From Larix kaempferi (Eukaryota; Streptophyta; Pinopsida; Pinales; Pinaceae): 64,000 nucleotides of DNA. Of this stretch, positions 59,332 through 64,000 are shown in pieces; positions within the stretch are counted from its first letter, which is position 1; each line of letters starts with the position of its first letter. The notes under the pieces were generated by a model. The model saw nothing but the letters and a program-made list of their open reading frames with translations. It did not search any database and had not been told where the DNA came from. The position numbers and the translations under genes are program-made. The stretch spans positions 1,873,001 through 1,937,000 of the forward strand of contig BSBM01000321.1 of assembly GCA_027924585.1 (NCBI GenBank), in the 5' to 3' direction.

Positions 59332-60284
59332 TGTATGGTTCTATGTGTGTGGATGTAATGTCAATGGTTTATGAGGTAATTGTAGTGTAACTTGTTTACT
59401 TGTTGCATTTATAGTTTGTCTAGACTTTGAAACACTGTTACCAATCAATAGGATAAATTATTCTAGTTTGATTTCATTTATTTCTTTTTTATGCACCGTG
59501 ATATAGGATTTGTATGTTTTAGTTGTTTGTATGCACACTATTATGATCTCTGGCATGAGAAGCACCATATTTGATGCTCTTGTTACAAGTAGATTTAGTT
59601 CTGCAGGTTGTCTAGCTTGAAGGATTGGTTGATTGTTGGAGCGGGATCAAGAAGGGACCAGTTTTGGGAAGCGCGTGCAAGGATGTGGACTATGCACATA
59701 CAACAAAGGGACAAAATAGTGCAAAAGATGGAAAGTAGTTAGGATTTTGGTCCTTTGGGCATATTTTTGGGTCTGTTTGTGGGATTTGACCCCCCACTAA
59801 AAAAATTATAAATAGGCCGTAGATAGAGAGATAGATATATAGAAGTAGAGAAAGTGAGTAGATCTAATGAATGATGTAATACACTTTTGTTTTGGAGTTT
59901 CTATCGCGCCGTGAACAGGATATGTATGGTTATGGATGAATGATAATGTGATAAAGATGTTTTGGAGATATTCTTTGGGTACTGATGAATGCTTTGATAC
60001 TGAATGTGATGTTATTATGAATGTTGTTTCTGGATAACAAATCTGAATATGTTTGAGTTATAATTGTTGTTATGTTATAGATCTGATGTTTATGCACAGA
60101 GTTGTAAGTGGTAGAATTGCCTCGTAACCCTTCTTGTATGTAGAAACCATGTTCCTATACGTCCCCCTCGAATGTCTTGGGTGAGACTTCATCTTTTTAA
60201 CATGTGATGTTGTAAGGGCCAATATCTAGGGGTTTTGTTGGTATTTTATTGCTAGAACTCGGGTCTTCCCTCTGCACGCCAACA
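59332..60284 (+). repeat. LTR-like repeat, first tandem copy
   Basis: Starts TGTATGGTTC, ends CACGCCAACA, and has TATAAATA at 59807-59814. The next copy starts at 60315, a period of 983 bp. The TG...CA ends, TATA box and a primer-site-like aatggttttgttatcgagac after the end support an LTR. Confidence 0.7.
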
Positions 60285-60314
60285 AATGGTTTTGTTATCG
60301 AGACTTAGATCTGA

Positions 60315-61274
60315 TGTATGGCTCTATGTGTGGGATGTAATGTCAATGGTTTATGAGGTAATTGTAGTGTAGCTTGTTTACCTGTTGCATTTGTCATTTG
60401 TCTAAACTTTGAAAGACCGTTACCAATCAATAGGATAAATTATTCTAGTTTGATTTCATTTATTTCTTGTTTATGCACTGCAATATAGGATTTGTATGTT
60501 TTAGTTGTTTGTATGCACACTATTATGATCTCTGGCATAAGCACCATATTTGATGCTCGTGTTGCAAGTAGATTTAGTTGTGCAGGTTGTCTTGCTTGGA
60601 GGATTGGGTGATTGTTGGAGCGGGATCAAGAAGGGACCATTTTTGGGAAGCGCACGCAAGGATGTGGACTATGCACATACAACAAAGGGGCGTAAGAGTG
60701 CAAAATATGGAAAGTAGTTAGGGTTTTGGTCCATTGGGCATATTTTTGGGTCTATTTGTGGGATTTGTCCCCCCACTAAAAAAATATAAATAGGTGGTAG
60801 ATAGAGAGATAGATATATAGAAGTAGAGAAAGTGAGTAGAGCTAATGAATGATGTAATACTTTTTTGTTTTGGGGTTTCTATCGCGCGGTGAGCAGGATA
60901 TGTATGGTTATGGATGAATGATAATGTGATGAAGATGTTTTGGAGATCCTCTTTGTGTACTAATGAATCCTTTTTCTTTTGCACGCATACTGAATGTGAT
61001 GTTATTATGAATGTTGGTTCTAGATAACAAATCTAAATATGTTTGAGTTATAATTGTTGGTATGTTATAGATCTGATGTTTATGCCTAGAGTTGTAAGTG
61101 GTAGGATTGCCTCCTAACCCTTCTTGTCTGTAGAAAACTGGTTCCTATATGACCCCCTAAGATGTCTCAAGTGAGACTTCATCTTTTTAACATGTGATGT
61201 TGTAAGGGCCAGTATCTAGGGGTTTTGTTGGTATTTTATTGCTAAAACTCGGGTTTTCCCTCTGCACGCCAACA
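60315..61274 (+). repeat. LTR-like repeat, second tandem copy
   Basis: A near copy of 59332-60284 with scattered changes, TATA at 60785-60792 and the same CACGCCAACA end. Only 30 bases, resembling the start of an internal region, separate the two copies. Confidence 0.7.
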
Positions 61275-61315
61275 AATGGTTTCGTTTTCGGGACCTATAT
61301 CTAATATTGAATGGA

Positions 61316-61567
61316 ATGTGGAGGCCAACTAGAGAAGAGATAGATCAATGGATAGATGAGGAACATCACAAGTTTGCACGAGAACATAACCCTAATCCAA
61401 GAATAAGTGAAGAGGCTTGGTTAGAAAGGTATGTATTTTCAGAGTTCCATGAAATATTTTTCCGTGAGTTCCCTACAGTACTAGTAGATTGGTTGCTCAG
61501 ACTAGTCGATACAAACCCAAGATATAATATTGTGATTCCAAGAAACTGGACCTATGAAGAAATCTAG
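61316..61567 (+). CDS. Short retroelement-type frame, unrecognised (83 aa)
   Basis: The ATG at 61316 lies about 40 bases after the second LTR-like repeat, where a gag start is expected. The product starts MWRPTREEIDQWIDEEHHKF and continues AWLERYVFSEFHEIFF and WLLRLVDTNPRYN, ending at a TAG (61565-61567). The composition is clearly protein-like. I suggest the N-terminus of the structural protein of the element owning these LTRs, truncated by the downstream duplication. No family was recognised. Confidence 0.35.
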   Translation: MWRPTREEIDQWIDEEHHKFAREHNPNPRISEEAWLERYVFSEFHEIFFREFPTVLVDWLLRLVDTNPRYNIVIPRNWTYEEI

Positions 61568-61649
61568 TGGTTGAAAACCGTAAGTAACCCTATCTCGCGC
61601 ACAGTTGATTTCTAGATAGATAGTGTATTGGAAGGGTACATTCTGGGGT

Positions 61650-63983
61650 AGTGAAATTCCTACATCTTTCCATCCAAAAGAAATTTGGACATTATGTCAC
61701 TATAGTCGGTTGAGTAACCATATTATTTGTGACTAGCCAACAGAATTCATACATCTTTGCATCCAAAAGGTATTTGGGAATTTTGTCAGTGCAGTAATAT
61801 TCAATAGGGAGTAATACTCCTCCCATCCTAAAAATAAATAAATAAATAAAAATCATTGCATCATGTTTATCGTTTTGATATATATCTCTAACAACCCTTT
61901 TTGGGTAAACAAGTGACACCCTTGTTGGGTACCTATCTTAACAAAATCCTTGCATTATGTTGATCGTGTTGTTCTATCTCTCTACCAACCCTTTTTGTGT
62001 GGACCCAACTCTCATCCATTTGGTGTTCCTACATTTTAGCTCCAATGGTATATACCCACCATCAAAAAAACATGGACAACATGACTACCTGGGTTCCACC
62101 TCAAGACATTAAAGAACTAGCATCCATAGTCATGGCATTGAAGGATATTGTTGACCAAGTTGTGCCATTGAGGCCTTCCTTTGATCATATCCACATAGGT
62201 ATGGCTAACCACCTACTAGTGATTGATGTTATCTCTCAACATGTAGGATTTGCTCCAACCAATGAAGCAGTTGGCACTACAAAACATGGCACTTACACTC
62301 TCTTTTCTAACACACAAAATCACTCCTTTAAAGCTAAAAATTCATGGCGCCGCTTCCCAAAGATTGACATGTGCAAATTTGATGGATTTGATCCATCAAA
62401 TTGGGTTATCCAAATGGAATACTATTTTTCTCTCCATGGCATTAAGGATGATATCCAAAAGTTAAAAATTGGGGTCTTATAGTTAGATTCAGAATGTTGG
62501 TAATTATTACAATGGTAGCATAAATCTTATCATCATTATGTCCCTTGGAGCCAATTTGTGAAGATCCTTCATGATTGTTTTGACTGTGACACTCACTACC
62601 TAGGTTGGTTGACCAAATTATGCTAGAGTGGCATAGTTATGGACTATATTACAACCTTTGAGAAATTGGAAATCCACATAGTGGCCTCAAGGAGGCAATT
62701 CGAGCACATGTCGTTATGCATCAACCCTCCACTTGGTTGGAAGCTTGTGATAGAGCTCGAGAAGATGAGATGGTGATCAACACCCAACACAAATTCACTT
62801 CATTTCCCACTCACATAGTTTCTTCCTTGGCTACTACTTCCACCAATTCCACCACACTGCCATTACAAATCCATAAGTTAACCCTTGATGAAATGATCGA
62901 ACGCTAATGCTCAAAACGGTGCTATAATTGTGATGAAAAATATTTATGAGAACATAAATACAAAGACCAAAATTATTCCAAATTGAGGCATCCCCACATG
63001 ATCCCATTGAGGACAACACCATGGAGGCTACCCAAAAACACAAAGTGGATGATACTATCCCACCCTTGGAATATGCTCTTGATATGCCAATTCTTGATGG
63101 GTAACCCCAAATTTCACTCAATCCTCCAAAGCTAGAGTAGTCGTCTTGGTGGTTAGGCCTTCAAAGGTTATTAAAGCCCAAGTGTCAATGTATATTACCA
63201 TGCTAGTCATCAATTTTGAGTTTTATGAACATGCACTAAGTCCCCCCTAGGTTTATTTTATTTTCTGTCAATAAAAAATTTTACCCTAAAACGAGCATTT
63301 TTTTTAAGTTTTTATTGTAAAAAGGCACAAAAGTGGTGTTATGAGGTGGAATTGGCCATGGGGGTGCTCGTTTTCTAACCCAGAGCACCCACTTAACCCC
63401 TAAATCCACTTTTCAGAGAAAATTAGTGATTATTTATCACTTAAATTGATTTGCTCTTGAAAATAGCCAAAAAGTTAAATAAATGGCCAAAAAGACCAAA
63501 TAATGGGAAAATCAAAATCCCACTGATTTAGGAAGTTTTTCTGAGACTTATCTTCGATGATTGGCAATCAAATCTGAGTTAACTAGGAGTCAATCTCTTG
63601 ATTGATTTAGTGGTTGAGTTAACTCCCTCATGAAGGGGGTGCATATCTCCATGGAGAGGGCACATTTCTTGACGTGGTAGCTTGGTAGTGGATGGATGAT
63701 AAACCCAATAGAGAGGGTGCCTACCTCTTGAGAGGTGGCGCCTCTCTCTGAGTTAAACTCATTCTCAATCCCTTAATTTACTCCTTGTTGACTCCAGTGC
63801 ACCCTCAATCAAAGGAAGCTCACTCTCTCTTTACAAATGTGCCCCCCCTCCTCTCTATGGATATTTAAGTAGTGGCTTGGCTCTTATTTTCTCATGGTGA
63901 GAGGAATGAAAGGATGTTGAAGTATTGCTCTTGTATTTTTATTATCATTTGGAATAAAGAAGGCTTTGGAGGCAGATCTCTGG
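61650..63983 (+). repeat. Second copy of the segmental duplication
   Basis: Matches 56994-59331 over its length with small indels. It then runs into the start of another LTR-like repeat (tgtatggctc at 63984), cut by the window end. Confidence 0.9.
62072..62950 (+). pseudogene. Gypsy-type gag remnant, copy 2
   Basis: Starts MDNMTTWVPPQDIKELASIV at 62072 and contains FPKIDMCKFDGFDPSNWVIQ and MEYYFSLHGIKDD. It is open to a TAG at 62480-62482, longer than copy 1 because the first stop of copy 1 is a lysine codon here. Stops at 62511-62513 and 62624-62626 are at the same aligned positions as in copy 1. A deletion removes part of the LEIRIESLPDYCF region and shifts the frame. Confidence 0.8.
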
Positions 63984-64000
63984 TGTATGGCTCTATTTTT
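63984..64000 (+). repeat. Start of a third LTR-like repeat, cut by the window end
   Basis: tgtatggctctattttt follows the second copy of the duplicated segment, at the same junction (ctctgg then tgtatgg) as at 59332. Confidence 0.6.

Noticed and set aside
60718-60984. Minus-strand 88-codon frame
   Set aside because: It lies in the LTR-like repeat, and the other copy of the repeat does not keep it open.

Overview
The window looks like nuclear DNA of a seed plant with a large, repeat-rich genome. A gymnosperm is my best guess, from the long intergenic distances, nested LTR retrotransposons with LTRs of 1 to 4 kb, and broken fragments of plant-specific genes; the species is not determinable from the sequence alone. 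No intact host protein-coding gene is visible. The window holds transposable elements of several ages, three recognisable broken host genes, and one small RNA gene that appears intact.

Layout. 1-5230: intergenic DNA with a minus-strand pseudogene carrying a Tify-domain-binding (TDBD-type) region (791-1998). 5236-12146: a nearly intact Ty1/copia element with a perfect 5-bp target duplication, two ~1.4 kb LTRs, a primer site and one long gag-pol frame split by a single amber codon. 12147-20830: mostly AT-rich DNA, an unrecognised acidic minus-strand reading frame, and the last exon of a decayed ENT-domain gene (14687-15468). 20835-34490: two copies of a ~4 kb LTR in inverted orientation. The left copy lies in the 3' end of a cyclic phosphodiesterase pseudogene. 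The right copy belongs to a gag-only element with no visible pol. 34491-36000: the 3' end of another copia element. 36800-42300: intergenic DNA with several tandem duplications and a tRNA-derived SINE-like sequence. 42336-42533 (minus): a candidate U13-like box C/D snoRNA with its own plant snRNA-type promoter. 45107-46433: a poly(A)-tailed insertion flanked by a 21-bp target duplication. 46760-53815: a degenerate copia element split by a 3,004-bp solo LTR that has a perfect AAATT duplication. 56444-64000: a decayed gypsy-type gag region present twice, about 4.65 kb apart, with two tandem ~0.95 kb LTR-like repeats between the copies.

How it fits together. Most of the sequence is explained by successive retrotransposon insertion, solo-LTR formation and segmental duplication. 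The snoRNA candidate is the strongest functional signal. It combines C and D boxes, a 7-bp terminal stem, two antisense elements matching the two sides of the acetylated cytidine near the 3' end of 18S rRNA, and an upstream sequence element plus TATA box at the spacing expected for polymerase II snRNA genes. A second signal is a triple-hairpin 86-bp repeat in the copia LTRs whose stems show a compensatory base change. All identifications come from reading the sequence; no database search was run.
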